Both the position numbers and the translations under genes were made by a program. Positions 8,288 through 19,400 of a DNA stretch of 64,000 bases are shown in pieces. Position 1 is the stretch's first letter. Each line of letters starts with the position of its first letter. Below the pieces are notes generated by a model. It did not search any database and had not been told where the DNA came from. It saw only the letters and a list, made by a program, of their open reading frames with translations. Source of the DNA: a bacterium (lineage in GTDB: Bacteria; Desulfobacterota; Binatia; HRBIN30; CADEER01); contig JAUIGL010000005.1 in assembly GCA_030430165.1 (NCBI GenBank), positions 1 through 64,000 of the forward strand, in the 5' to 3' direction.

Positions 8288-9664
8288 GTGTCTCCCCGTA
8301 TGAACATCTGCCTCGTCGTAATTGACTCACTCCGATTCGACTTGTGGCAAGCGCTCCGGCCATCAAGGCTGCGGCAGACTGGGGTATCTTTCGAGCGTGC
8401 GTATGCGTCTGAATGTTGGACGTTGCCGACACACGTCAGTATTTTCACAGGACTCCTGCCATCTTCGCATGGCGCGCACCTCCAATCGATGGCCTATCTG
8501 AGTGGGCCGCCGACAATTGCCGAGCTGTTGAGCTCCGAAGGATTTGAAACAGAGCTGATCACGCGAAACCCGATCTTCGATGGCACAATTCCCGGAATTA
8601 CCCGGGGCTTTCAGCGCAGGACCAGAGTCACTTCGCCCCGCAGTGGACTGAACCATATGTCGATCATGCTTGCTTTGTCGAAACCTCGTTTCCGGAGGCA
8701 GATCATGGAGACAGGCTTCTTTCACGAGGGGCATCGGCGGAACCGAGACTTCGTGGCAGCCTTCGCAAGGACTACGGTTCCGGCCGACCGCGAGGCGCTA
8801 GCTCACGCGATCGAGCGCGTTCGCTCGCTAAGACGTCGCAACAAGTCGTATTTCCTGTTCTTGAACCTATTCGATGTTCACGCACCCTACTGCCCATCGG
8901 AGGCATCGATCTTTCGTTGTCCGTTGTCAGTCGAAGGACTTGAGGAGTTGGTGCGATTACCGCGTGTACTCCCACGGCTCGGTGCGCACTCATACCTTGA
9001 GCCTGGATTCTCGATGTCGGAAAGGTCGCGGCGAGTACTGGTAAGCCGCTATCAGAGTGCTGTCCAACTGATGAGTGACAAGATTGGTTGCTTCTTGGAC
9101 GAGGCGGAATCGCTTGGGGTGTTCGAAGATACGCTCGTGATAGTTACCAGCGACCACGGCGAGGCTTTCGGGGAACATGGGCTGTACCTACACGATGCTT
9201 CGGTCTGGGGAACCCACCTCCATGTACCGCTTTGGATTCACCATCCCGAAGCAATGGGTGGTGCGGTACGCGACGTAGTATCCACAAAGGACCTATTCGG
9301 TCTGATTCGCTCGATTGCGATGGGCCGGGCGACCGACGGAACGATCTTGGATCCCGAGTTTAGATTGCGACATTCGGTGGTTGTTGGCGAGCATTTTTAC
9401 TCGCCGCACGCCATCAGGGCCGAGCCGAAATACAGGCAGAACCTCGTCACTGCAATTTGCGGCGACGCGAAGGTCATCCGTCGTAGGGAGGGAAACTTCC
9501 TCTTTGATATCGCAATCGATCCTGGCGAGGAGTCTGCGGAAGGCGTTGGTGCGCCGCTCGATGCGTTCGCAGAGAGGTGCCGTGCCCAGGGTGCTTCACG
9601 TACAGACGTCCGGGACAAACTCGGCCATCTGCAGAATTGGCCTTTCGATGTGGTTGCTGGCTGA
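8288..9664 (+). CDS. Alkaline-phosphatase/sulfatase superfamily enzyme (Thr type)
   Basis: Metal-dependent hydrolase of the sulfatase fold, 458 aa. VVIDSLR holds the first metal-binding Asp (residue 13) and TSDHGEAFGEHG the second metal site. In the nucleophile loop WTLPTHVSIFTG the position of the formylglycine Cys/Ser is a Thr (residue 45), so it is not a classical sulfatase. It is closer to phosphodiesterases or phosphoethanolamine-transferase-like members, although it lacks membrane helices. Start taken as GTG 8288; ATG 8300 (MNICLVVIDS) is equally possible. Substrate unknown. Confidence 0.75.
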   Translation: MSPRMNICLVVIDSLRFDLWQALRPSRLRQTGVSFERAYASECWTLPTHVSIFTGLLPSSHGAHLQSMAYLSGPPTIAELLSSEGFETELITRNPIFDGTIPGITRGFQRRTRVTSPRSGLNHMSIMLALSKPRFRRQIMETGFFHEGHRRNRDFVAAFARTTVPADREALAHAIERVRSLRRRNKSYFLFLNLFDVHAPYCPSEASIFRCPLSVEGLEELVRLPRVLPRLGAHSYLEPGFSMSERSRRVLVSRYQSAVQLMSDKIGCFLDEAESLGVFEDTLVIVTSDHGEAFGEHGLYLHDASVWGTHLHVPLWIHHPEAMGGAVRDVVSTKDLFGLIRSIAMGRATDGTILDPEFRLRHSVVVGEHFYSPHAIRAEPKYRQNLVTAICGDAKVIRRREGNFLFDIAIDPGEESAEGVGAPLDAFAERCRAQGASRTDVRDKLGHLQNWPFDVVAG

Positions 9665-9759
9665 CAGTGGTAGAAGCGGATCTGATCGATCTGGGCGTCC
9701 CTGGTGTTGGGACACTAGGTAGACCGCCAGAGGATGGTTCTATTTTCGAATCGCAATCC

Positions 9760-10113
9760 ATGGAGACAGTGACTCTCTATCGGTCAGTCGGAGCAGAAGA
9801 GCTGGCGTTGCTTCGAGAGGGCGGGTTCCGATGTTGGCCGCCGCGCTTACCCGGCCAGCCGATCTTCTACCCTGTTACAAACGAGGAATATGCTTCGGAA
9901 ATTGCTCTTAAGTGGAACGCGAAGGACGGCGGCGTTGGATACGTAACGAGGTTCCAAGTGGCCAAGCAGTTCATCGATCGCTACGAGGTGCAGACCGTCG
10001 GTGCGGGGCACCATACCGAATGGTGGATTCCTGCGGACGATCTCGCGACGCTCAATGAGAACATCGTTGGGAGGATCGAGGTGATTCGTGAGTTCCGGGA
10101 GGGCGAGGAATAG
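9760..10113 (+). CDS. ADP-ribosylation/crystallin-J1-like small protein
   Basis: 117 aa. Begins METVTLYRSVG and contains FPP-like (CWPPRLPGQPIFYPV), NEEYA, GYVTRFQV and the WWIPADDLATLN segment. This layout is common in short bacterial proteins annotated as ADP-ribosylation/crystallin J1 family, whose role is not established. I chose the ATG at 9760 because the family starts at LYR-V-G. The upstream open frame back to 9577 overlaps the sulfatase-like gene and lacks a start signal. No catalytic claim is made. Confidence 0.65.
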   Translation: METVTLYRSVGAEELALLREGGFRCWPPRLPGQPIFYPVTNEEYASEIALKWNAKDGGVGYVTRFQVAKQFIDRYEVQTVGAGHHTEWWIPADDLATLNENIVGRIEVIREFREGEE

Positions 10114-10310
10114 CCAACTGTTCCGGCAATCCCCGAGTTACCTGGTGTCTTCGTCGGCCCTCCGAAGGACCGCGCCCGCTGACCGACCTCTATTGACATC
10201 GACGGGAGTCCGGGAAACCCTGGCAGTGCGGTTGCCCGGGAACTCTCGTCCCGAGGCGAGAACCGTTCCGGCGTCGCCAAGGCGCCGCGATGACCGGGTG
10301 TCCGGGTAGA

Positions 10311-10973
10311 ATGATTCTCGACCTCCACGCGCATACCAACGCATCCGACGATAGCCGCGCTCCGATCGAAGGCTATCTGAAGTGGCTGCAGAAGAAGCGC
10401 GATGTGTTTCCAGTCGATGGAATCGTGCTCACCGAACACCGTCAGTGGGCGACCGACGTCGACTATCGCGATCTCGAGGATCGCTACGGTCTTCTGATCT
10501 TGCGCGGCGCCGAGGTCGAGACCGACTACGGGCACGTGCTGCTCTACGGCGTCAACGACGACATGACGCGGCGCTTCGACTTTTCGGACGTGTCGCTCGA
10601 CGCCCAGGAGGTCATCACCGAGGTCGAGCGCATGGGTGGGGTGGCGGCACCGTGTCACCCGGGGCGTCCGACGATCGGGCTGTGTGAGCACTACGAATCG
10701 AAGGGCGCGCTCGAAGGGGTGCGCGCGGTGGAGGCGCTGAACGGCGGCAGCCGCAAGGGCGAGAACGAGCGCGTGCAGGACCTGATGGAGCGGCACGGCT
10801 ACAAGGGCTTTGGCGGCAGTGACGCGCACCTGGTGTCCTTGATCGGGATCTGTGCGACCGAGTTCGATGCCGAGATCCGCGATGTTGCGGACCTGGTCAA
10901 CGAGTTGCGCAGCGGCAGCTATCGCGCGGTCGATTTCCGCGATCGGGCTCGCGCGGCGCGCGGCGCGGGGTGA
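10311..10973 (+). CDS. PHP-domain metal-dependent phosphoesterase
   Basis: 220 aa. The PHP fold binds two to three metals and hydrolyses phosphate esters. The motifs are in order: HAH (residues 6-8), TEH, the Glu in GAEVET, PCHPG, and SDAH near the end. The ATG at 10311 starts right at the first motif; the longer GTG-type frame from 10290 adds nothing conserved. Its stop overlaps the start of the next gene (GTGA), so it is the first gene of a PHP-MaoC-MaoC operon. GC is clearly higher than in the upstream island. Substrate unknown. Confidence 0.85.
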   Translation: MILDLHAHTNASDDSRAPIEGYLKWLQKKRDVFPVDGIVLTEHRQWATDVDYRDLEDRYGLLILRGAEVETDYGHVLLYGVNDDMTRRFDFSDVSLDAQEVITEVERMGGVAAPCHPGRPTIGLCEHYESKGALEGVRAVEALNGGSRKGENERVQDLMERHGYKGFGGSDAHLVSLIGICATEFDAEIRDVADLVNELRSGSYRAVDFRDRARAARGAG

Positions 10974-11416
10974 AGTGGATGAACGCGGCGGATCTGTCGG
11001 TGTTGAACAAGAGTCTGGTCGGGCAGGAGTTCGAGCGCTCCGTGTCCGGCAGCATCGAGGCTGATCAGATCATCGGCTACGCCCGCGCCTCGGGCGAGAC
11101 CGATCCGAAATACCTGGAGGACGGGCCCGATCTGGTGGCGCCGCCGACCTTTCCGATTACCCTGCGTCGCGAGCGTTGGGTTCCCGAGGGGATTCCCGCG
11201 GGCTTGATGTACCGCGGGATGGACGCCGGCAAGGACATCGAGTTCGGCGTGCCGGTTCGTGTCGGCGACACGCTTCGCGGCGTCGGCAGCGTGCACGACG
11301 TCTACGAGAAGACCGGCCGCACCGGCAGGTTGGTGTTCTTGGTGTTGCGCCAGGTGATCACCAACCAGCGGGACGAGATGGTCGCGGTGGTCGACCAGAA
11401 AATGATGTTTCGATGA
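10970..11416 (+). CDS. MaoC-type (FAS1-like) dehydratase subunit A
   Basis: 148 aa with the N-terminal hot-dog fold of the FAS1/MaoC dehydratase group (SGSIEADQIIGYARASGETDPKY, then PPTFPITL). Such proteins pair with a second MaoC subunit to hydrate or dehydrate acyl-CoA. Start is GTG 10970, overlapping the PHP stop; ATG at 10979 is an alternative. The end overlaps the next gene by ATGA, so both subunits are coupled. The role is probably in fatty acid, polyketide or steroid side-chain breakdown; the exact substrate cannot be read from sequence. Confidence 0.82.
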   Translation: MKWMNAADLSVLNKSLVGQEFERSVSGSIEADQIIGYARASGETDPKYLEDGPDLVAPPTFPITLRRERWVPEGIPAGLMYRGMDAGKDIEFGVPVRVGDTLRGVGSVHDVYEKTGRTGRLVFLVLRQVITNQRDEMVAVVDQKMMFR

Positions 11417-11814
11417 GCTTCGACTTCGGCGACGAGCTGACTCCCCTGCGACTCACCCTCGCTCCGCAGCAAGTCGCGGACTACGTGCACGCGGCGAATC
11501 AGGCCGCGCCGCGCTTTCTGGACGACGAGCAGGCGAAGAAGGAAGGCCTGCCGGGACAGATTGCGCCGGGCAACATGAGCCTGGCGCTGTTTTCCCGGTT
11601 CCTCGAGTCGGCGGCGCCGGGCGCGCGAGTGCTCCGCATCTCCGCGACGTTTCGCTCCTTCGTTCAGCCCAAGGTGCCGCTGCTGGTCACCGGCGTGGTA
11701 ACCGACGTCACCGATGCCGACGACGAGCAGCGCATCGAGTGCGATCTTCTGCTCGAGTCGGAAGCCGGCGAACGCCTGGTTACGGGCACCGGCAGCGTCG
11801 TCGTTCCGCGCTGA
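11413..11814 (+). CDS. MaoC-type dehydratase subunit B
   Basis: 133 aa. The second hot-dog subunit, with QQVADYVHAAN early and PGQIAPGNMSLALFSRFL in the core, where the MaoC hydratase motif normally lies. The classical catalytic Asp/His pair of R-hydratases is not obvious, so the catalytic residues may be split between the two subunits. ATG at 11413 overlaps the stop of subunit A. Last gene of the operon, facing lnt tail to tail with 37 bp between. Confidence 0.78.
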   Translation: MSFDFGDELTPLRLTLAPQQVADYVHAANQAAPRFLDDEQAKKEGLPGQIAPGNMSLALFSRFLESAAPGARVLRISATFRSFVQPKVPLLVTGVVTDVTDADDEQRIECDLLLESEAGERLVTGTGSVVVPR

Positions 11815-11846
11815 GACCTCGCGACGAACGGGCGACCGGCGAGGTC
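11815..11846. terminator. Possible shared terminator hairpin
   Basis: GACCTCGC (11815-11822) and GCGAGGTC (11839-11846) form a perfect 8-bp stem between the converging MaoC and lnt stops. There is no clear U-tract on either side, so termination is only likely, not shown. Confidence 0.4.
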
Positions 11847-11851
11847 GCCGG

Positions 11852-13396
11852 TCAGGGTCGCGCCGGTTCGCCGGCCCAGCGGCGCCGGATGACGCCGCCG
11901 ATTGCGACGAGGGTCGTGACCAGGGAGAGCTTGGCGCACCAGTCGCCCCAGCGCGCGTACGGCGTGTCGGTCGCTCGCGCGACGATCGTCGATTCGATCG
12001 TTGCCGTCCGATTGCGTTCGCTGCGCGCCGTGATGCCGCCGGTCGGGTCGACCACGGCGGACACGCCGGTGGTCGTCGCGCGGGCGAGCCAGAGATCGTT
12101 CTCGATGGCGCGTACCCGACTCATCGCGAAGTGCTGCGGCGGCCCCGCGCCGTCGCCGAGCCAGCCGTCGTTCGACAGGTTGACCAATGCCACTGCGGAC
12201 GCTGCCATGCGCCGCACCTGTTCGGCATGGACTGCCTCGAAGCAGATCGCCACCGCGACCGGCCCGAATCGAGTGTCTATCGGTGCTGGCGACGTGCCCG
12301 GAGTGAACGCCTTCACCCGCGCGAAGTCGCGTCGCACCAGATTGCCGAGCCACAGCGGGTAGTACTCGGCGAAGGGCAGCAGGGTCACCTTGTCGTAGCG
12401 ATCGGTGATTCCGTGTTGCGGCGTCATGTAGAACGCCGAGTTGAGGAACTCGGGCAGTGCCGGGTCGGCGCTGGTGAAGTGCGGTGCGCCGACGATGAGG
12501 TCTACCGATGTGTCGTCGAGGAATCTCTCGATCCGGGCGCGCTGCTGGTCTTCGCGGGCGAGGAAGAACGTCAGCGCGCTTTCCGGCCAAATCAGAAGGT
12601 CGGCACGCGTGGCCACGCCACGCGACAAATCGACATAGAGGTCGAGGCTGCCCGCGTTTCCACCGGGAGCCCACCGAGCGGCGGTGTCGTTGTTTCCTTG
12701 AACGATGGCGAGAGCGACCGCTGGTTGCGACGCCTCTGCGCGCGCGAGTCGACGGCCGCCGTACCCGGTCGCCGCGACGACGGCGAGCAGAGCCAAGACT
12801 CCGGTGGCGGCTCGTCGGCGCCAATCGTCGCGCGGCGCGGCAAGGCAGACTTCGACCAGCGAGGCGTTGACGAGCACGACGAGGAAGGTGAGCAGGGATA
12901 CTCCACCCAGCGCGGCGCACTGGACCAGCTGTCGATACGGCAGCAGCGCGTAGCCGAGGAGCAGCCACGGGTCCTGGGTGGGGCCGGTGGCGCGAATCCA
13001 CTCGGCCGCGACCCATGCCGCCGCGATCAGCCAGGCGCGTGTCGGCGCGCTGCGGTGGCGCTGTAGAGTCGCGATCAGGGCGGCGAGGCCGCCGTAGAGG
13101 ATGCCGCGGTAGAGTACTGAGCTGGCGATGCCGAAGGCGACGGCGAACCAGAACGGTTGCTCGTAGTAAGTCGAGATCGCGTCCAGCATCCAGTAGGCGG
13201 TCGCCCAGTGGTGGGCGACGCCCCAGGTGAAACCGAGCGCGAAGGCGCGTCGTGGAGCGGCGCCGCGCAGCCCCGCCAGGAGTGGGGTGAGCGCAACCCA
13301 TACGAGCCACCACGCGTCCCAAGGGGGGAGACTCGCGGCAGTGAGCACCGCCGAGGCGACGGCGAGTGCGATCCCGGTTGGCACGTTCGGCGCCAC
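11852..13396 (-). CDS. lnt: Apolipoprotein N-acyltransferase
   Basis: Inner-membrane enzyme that adds the third acyl chain to lipoproteins. 514 aa, normal length. An N-terminal set of about six to seven hydrophobic helices is followed by a periplasmic carbon-nitrogen hydrolase domain. That domain has the expected catalytic triad: Glu in WPESAL, Lys in YDKVTLLPFAEY, and Cys in AICFEAVH. NLSNDGWLG is also diagnostic. GTG start at 13396; the stop of the preceding large gene is only 7 bp away, so they are probably cotranscribed. No Shine-Dalgarno is obvious. Confidence 0.93.
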   Translation of the reverse strand: MAPNVPTGIALAVASAVLTAASLPPWDAWWLVWVALTPLLAGLRGAAPRRAFALGFTWGVAHHWATAYWMLDAISTYYEQPFWFAVAFGIASSVLYRGILYGGLAALIATLQRHRSAPTRAWLIAAAWVAAEWIRATGPTQDPWLLLGYALLPYRQLVQCAALGGVSLLTFLVVLVNASLVEVCLAAPRDDWRRRAATGVLALLAVVAATGYGGRRLARAEASQPAVALAIVQGNNDTAARWAPGGNAGSLDLYVDLSRGVATRADLLIWPESALTFFLAREDQQRARIERFLDDTSVDLIVGAPHFTSADPALPEFLNSAFYMTPQHGITDRYDKVTLLPFAEYYPLWLGNLVRRDFARVKAFTPGTSPAPIDTRFGPVAVAICFEAVHAEQVRRMAASAVALVNLSNDGWLGDGAGPPQHFAMSRVRAIENDLWLARATTTGVSAVVDPTGGITARSERNRTATIESTIVARATDTPYARWGDWCAKLSLVTTLVAIGGVIRRRWAGEPARP

Positions 13397-13403
13397 CTAG
13401 GGC

Positions 13404-16400
13404 TCAGCGCGACTCGCGCGGAGTGCAGCTGGTCAGCTCGAGATCCGAAGTGCCGTCGCCGTCGCGGTCGAGCGAGGCCGTGCCGGCAGGGCTGAACCGC
13501 ACCCCTACCGTCGCTCCCTGGCCCTGCCACTCGATGGTGCCGTCGGTGATGCAGCGGTCGGACGTCTGCATCGGTACCGTGGTCGAGATCGAGACGCGAT
13601 CCTCTGAGTCGTTCACGACGAAAACGCCACTGGCGGTGAGCTGGATCGTATCGTTGACGATTCTGCGCTCGAAGGCGAAGTCGTCGGTCGTCAGCTGACG
13701 GGGTATGGATCCCTCCGCCGGGACGTCGACGGTCAGCTCGCCGTCGAGCTCGAGGACCGATCGCAGCGGGCCGCAGGGCAGCCCGCCGAAGCGGATGTCG
13801 GCGCGCGCGCTGCCGAGGTCGACGCGCAAGCGGCCGGCGGGGTCGACTCTGTCGAGGCTGCCGGAGACCCTGAGAACATTGCGATCTAGCGTGCAGAACG
13901 GTCCTGCCAGACGTACCTCTTCGACGATTCCGGCGAGATCGATCGCGGTCTCCGAGAGGATCGGCATTGGAGGTTCGCGGTCGCGGGCGACGACGACCTG
14001 CTGCATTTCGAAGCGAGCTGCGGACGCCAGGAACAATCCCGGACAAGACCCGATTCCGATCAGGGCGGTGGTTCCTTCGACCGTGATCAGCGCGTCGCCG
14101 TCCGAGAACGAACATGCGTTGAGGCGGTAAGGAATGCGCACGAGGCTGCCGTCGAGTACCTCGCAGGAGCGTTCGTCGTTGCCGCCGCGGGCGCACTCCC
14201 CGGCTCCGCTTCCTTCGAAGCCGCCGGAGTGAACGATGGCAGACGAGTTGCCCGCCTGGTTGAAGAACTGGAGCGAGTCGACCAGCGCCTCGGAGGCGGC
14301 ATCCAGTCCGTTGACCGCGGCGACGAAGGTGGCGAAGGCTTCCGTGTCGAGCTCCGGCGGGCACCCCGCGAGCGCGCTCGAAACGCCCTCGACCAGCTCG
14401 GTGATCTCGATGGTTCCGCTGGCGTCGCCGTCGAAGCTCGAACAGCGCTCGACGGCGGCGGTTCCCAGCGCGATCCGTGTGCCGACGACGAGCTCGTCCA
14501 CGGAAACGACCCGATCGCCGTTGCAGTCGCCGGCGCACGCCGCCGTCGCGGCGGCGCTCTCGCCCGGCGCGAGCCCGAGGTACAGTGCGAGTCCCGCTCC
14601 CAGCACAGCCGAGCGAAGTCTGCGCCGGCGCGCCGCGGCGATCAGTAGGAGCGCGACCAGGTGCGGCGTCCATGCCGGGTTCGGCGACGAATCGACGCTG
14701 CAGCCGTCGTCGTCACCAGCATTGGGTCTCGGTTCGGTCGAGGTCGGTGCGGCGGACGTGGTCGGGCTCGCGGTCGGCGAAGCCTGGTGGGTCGGACTCG
14801 GCGCCGGCTCGGTGGCGCTTGCGGACGCGGTTGCGGTCGGGATCAGCGGCGGCAGGGGTGTAGCCGGGGTGACCGGGGGACCCAGAGGACACGCGTCACC
14901 GACCCCATCCTGGTCGGAGTCTCGTTGATCGGGATTGGCAACGGCGGGACAGTTGTCGAACTGGTCGACGACCTCGTCTCCATCGGGATCGGCGGCCGCA
15001 GCGACGATCAACGAGGGCTCGCAGCGATAGTCGCGCGGACAATCCGCGTCCCCGTGACACGACCCCATCGAGTGGACACAGGTGCCGCTGGTCTCGCTCG
15101 TGCCAGTGGCTGCGCAGCGGCTCCCGGTCGGGCAGGACAAATCGTCGTCCGGGTCGCAGTCGAGGGCGAGTGAGCGAACACATTCCCCGGCGCTGGCGAG
15201 GAGAAGCGAGCCGCCGTCGCCGCCGAGCAGTGGATTGACGGTTCTCTGGGTGTCGGCGCCGCGGTCGATGCAGTGCCCGGCGGCCGAGCAATCGTCGTCG
15301 TGGGAACAGGCGCCGCGCTTGGCGTGACAGCGACCGCCGCCGGCCGTCTCGGCGGGCACGCAGTACTCGCCTCCGGCGCAGCCTGGGTTGGGGGCCGAGG
15401 GTCTGCAGCTGGCGCCGGTCGGCTCGACGCACTCGCCCGGAGGAACGTGGCACTCTCCCGCGCCCGGGCAGTCGTCTTCGGAGAGGCAGGCGGCGCCGGA
15501 GTCGGAGCACGTTCCGAGGTCGATGCTGCCGATGGTGACCAACGACGGTCCGAATCCGGCAGCGCCGCTGCGGAACGCGGCGCTCGACAGCGTCGCGTCG
15601 CTGGCCGCCGCAGCGTTGAAGGTCTGCACCACCAGGTCGTCGGTGTCGCCGTCGCCGTTGAGATCCTCGCCTTGCTGCGCTTCCAGGGTCAGGAAACGGA
15701 CCGTATGTTCGAGGACGACGAACGGCTGAGCCGGATCGCAGAGCTCGATCGGACAAGGTGTGACTGCCTGCTCGGTGCTGAAGAGGAGCTCGCGCTCGAT
15801 GTCGTAGACGAAGAGAACGTCGTCGCGGCAATCGCCGTCGAAATTGAGGTCGCAGTCTGGATGATCCTCGGCGCCGTGCGGCTGTGCCAGCTCCTCGCTC
15901 GAGAAAGCGAGCAGTCGGTTGCCGAGCACGAAAGCGGAAGCGGACAATGGGAATCCGGTCGACGGACTCGTGAAGTAGGGCGTCAGCTGGTCGGTGCGGG
16001 CGTCGTAGAGCCTGGGAATGTTCTCGCCGGCGGTCTCCGAATGCGTTCCGTTGCCGGTGATGTCGCCGGTTTTCACCTCGTCGTCGCGAAACGAGATGAT
16101 GATCTCCGGGCTGGCAAAAGCGATGCGGGAGTCGACGACCTGGATTTCGTCGGCGAGCTCTCCGACGTCGGTCCAATTGCCCGCGGTTGCGTCGAAGGGG
16201 TGCACCCATAGTCGTTGGATAGGCCCGTTGCGCTTGCCGAAAACCGGCCCGCGCGACTGCAGCTCCTCGGCGACTAGCGCTGCGATCCAGGTATCGGATG
16301 CGGCCAGAGTCGTAGCTTCGAGCTCGAGGTTTTCGACGGCGCCGCCCTGCGCGCTCCAGCGGTGCACGACCGAACCCTCGGCGCCGCCGCTGGCGTCGAG

Positions 16401-19400
16401 ATCGATACCGCCCGGGGCTGCCACGCCTCCGGGGCACCCGTTGGCAGCGCCCGCGCTCTCCGGGCGCAGGAAGACCGCGCCACTTGCGGTGGCGACGACC
16501 TGGTCGGCCGGACAAAGCGTTCGCAACGACCGGTCTCGCGTGTCGAAAACGCGCAGCACGGTGTCGTCGAGCTCGCCGTCCCCGCTGAGGTCGGCGAAGG
16601 CCGTGTCGGCAGGATCGGGTCGCACGACGAAAACGTCGGCGCAGTTGTCGTCGGCGACCCCGTCGAAGTCGGTTTCACAGAGCTCGTTGCGATCGTTCGC
16701 GACCAGGTTGGAGGCGCGACTCTGGAAGGCGAGCACGCTGCCGTCGCCGGACAGCACCGGTCGCGACGATGGCCCGTCGGCCTCAGCCCCGTTGCCTGCC
16801 ACGCTCAGGCGTTCGGTGAAGCCGGTGAAGCGGTCGTGGAGGAAGATGTCGCGGCAATTCTCCGTGGCCGACCCGTCGAGGTCGTTGTCGCAGACGAAGT
16901 TGGAATCACCCGGTACCAGATTGCCGGCGGTGCTGGTGAAGGCGACAAAGCGCGAATCGGCGGAAATGGACAGCGACTGATCGTACGACGAACCGTCGGC
17001 TTCCCAGCCCTCCGACGAGACCGAAAGTCGCGCCGTCGTACCGTGCCGCACGTCGCGCAGGAAGACGTCGCTGGCGCCGTTGGTGTCTCCGGCGACGAGA
17101 TTGCTGGCGAAGCTGAAGAAGGCGACGTAGCGACTGTCGGCCGACATGGCCGGCGTCAGCGAAGCCTGGTTGCCCTGCTCGCCGCGGCTGTCGACGCTGA
17201 CTCGGCGGACCCGACCCGCGACGTAGTCGTGGAGGAACACGTCGGCGCAATTGCCCGAGCTCTGGTCGTCGGGGAAGAAGTTGAGGCAGAGTTCGTTGGT
17301 GTCGCCTTCGACCAGGTTCTCCGCGTAGGACGCGAACGCGGTGAAGCGGCCGTTGTCGGAGACGGGGGATGGTTGCAGCACGGAGTGTAGGTTCGGCTCT
17401 TCGCCCTTGTACTCGCTCACCAAGTTCGTCGACTGCGATTCCTGCTCGTCGAAGACGAAGTCGACGTCGGTGTCGCGATCGCGCCAATAGGTCATGTAGA
17501 CCCGGTCGCTGCCCGAGAGCCGGATGTTCCAGGCGCGCGAGACGAACGACATCACCGCGCCGTGCCGGTCGACGGTGGGGAACAGGGTGTCGCCGGTTGC
17601 GGGCACGTTGTCGTAGGCGCTGCGGCTGGCCAGCACCGTGGCGAGTGTACCTGTCTCGTCGAAGATGCCGTCGGCGTCAGCGTCGCGGTCGTGGAGCCAG
17701 ACCTGCGAGAACCCGCTGCTGTCCGGCGCCGCGTACGCGAGAAAGCGCCCATCGGCGGAAAACCATGGCGAGCGTGCCTCGGCATCGGGGTCGACGAGCT
17801 CGCCGTAGTCGATTCGAATCCGCTGGGTCCAGTCCGTCGGGAAATCGTGCAGGTAGACGTGGGTCCGTCCGTCGGCGATCGGGTCCGCCAGATCGTCGGC
17901 ATTGCTTTCGAACGCGATCGCCGTTCCGTCCCGGCTGAGGTGCGGGCTTTGCGAGCGGCCGTTGGCGGCGGCGCCGCTCGGGCTCGAGCTGACGCGGAGG
18001 ATCTGCCTGCGCGCCTGGGCGGCCTCGTTGCTTCGGAAATAGACGAGCCTGTTCACGACCGTGACGGCATTTCCGTTGATCACTGGCGCACCGTCGCTGG
18101 TGATCGGTGTTTCGGGGGTCAGCTCGGTACCACGCTCGAATACGCGCAGGAACGTGTCGAAGCGATCCCCGTCGCCATTGTGGTCGGTGGTCCACTGGGT
18201 AGGCTCGGCCTCGAGAAATGCGGTGAGGTCGCCCTCGAGCGCGACTGCCGGCTCGCGAAAGGGGCCGTCGTGGATCAGCGTGATTGCTCTTCCCGCGGCG
18301 CGACCGTTGCCGCCGTCGACGCCGATCGGGATCGCGGCGCCGCTGCGCTGGTCGGAGAGTAGTAAGACGCGATCGGTGCGGTCACCGTCGCCGTTCAGGT
18401 CGCTGGCGGCGATCCCCTCCGGGACGACGGTTGCCCGCAGTGAGTCGGTTTCGAAGAGACCGTCGATCAGCACCGGATCCTCGGTCGACAGCTGATACGC
18501 GACGCAGCGCGAGTCGCCGCAGTCGTTGTCGGTTCGACAGGACTGGCCACTGCTCTCGCAAGCGCCACCCGAGAACCGAGGGATGACGATCGGGCCCACG
18601 TTGCGATCCAAGCGAGTCGAGAAATCGAAGAGGGCAGAGCCGCACTGGCTGCCGCAGTCCTCGCGACTCGAACACAGCGGGAGTGGCTCGGTGGGGTCGC
18701 AATCATCAGCTTCGCACGAGCCGCCCGGGCAATGGCTATCGCGGGTGCACGGCAGCGCGTCGTTCTCACCGCCGACACAAATGGTCGCGCCGGGCGAACG
18801 ACGATCGATTCGGAGCACGGTTCGCGAGGCGTCGGCCGCTCCGAACAAGACCAGGGCGGTGTCGCTCTCCGGATCGAAGCGCGGCTCGAAAAACGCGGGA
18901 AGAAGACCTCCTTCGAGTGAAAACGATCGCAAAAATTCTTGCCCGGGCAATCGGATCGGAGCCTGCGAAGCGGGAAACGCTTCGATCGCGGAGCTGGCGC
19001 GGAGTTGCCGGGCGAAGGGGACCCGTTCGCCGAGCAACACCCCCGTCCAGTCCATCGGCAGCAGGAGATTGCCCGCCTGATCGACGGTCATGCGCACCTC
19101 GGCGTCGCGCCCGGTGCACTCCGATTCCACCGTGGTGCAGAGATTCCGGAAGTCGTTGGCTGGCGGCAGAGTGACGAATCCCGGGAACATCGGGTGCGGG
19201 TAGAGCTCGCAATCGCGGGCGATCGCGTAGAAGCGGTCGATGCAGGCGATGGTCGCGCGGGTGAGATTGGCGCAGTCTTGCCGTGCCAGCTCGCACGGGA
19301 GTGGAGCATCGGCGCGGCTTACCGCGATCGCCGCGGGTCCGCTCAGACCGCGCCGGTCGGCGTCGGGTGCGAGAATCGCGTCGGTGTCGGGAACGGTGAA

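Noticed and set aside
13378-13393. TTGGCACG-N4-GCGC as a fourth sigma-54 promoter
   Set aside because: The -12 part lacks TTGC, it lies inside the start of lnt on the opposite strand, and no plus-strand gene follows.
13075-14673. Long Arg-rich minus-strand frame over lnt and the giant gene
   Set aside because: Out-of-frame shadow of two well-supported genes, a usual effect of high GC.
14896-16515. 539-aa Arg-rich frame inside the giant gene
   Set aside because: Shadow frame; the propeller and Cys-rich domains are in the other frame.
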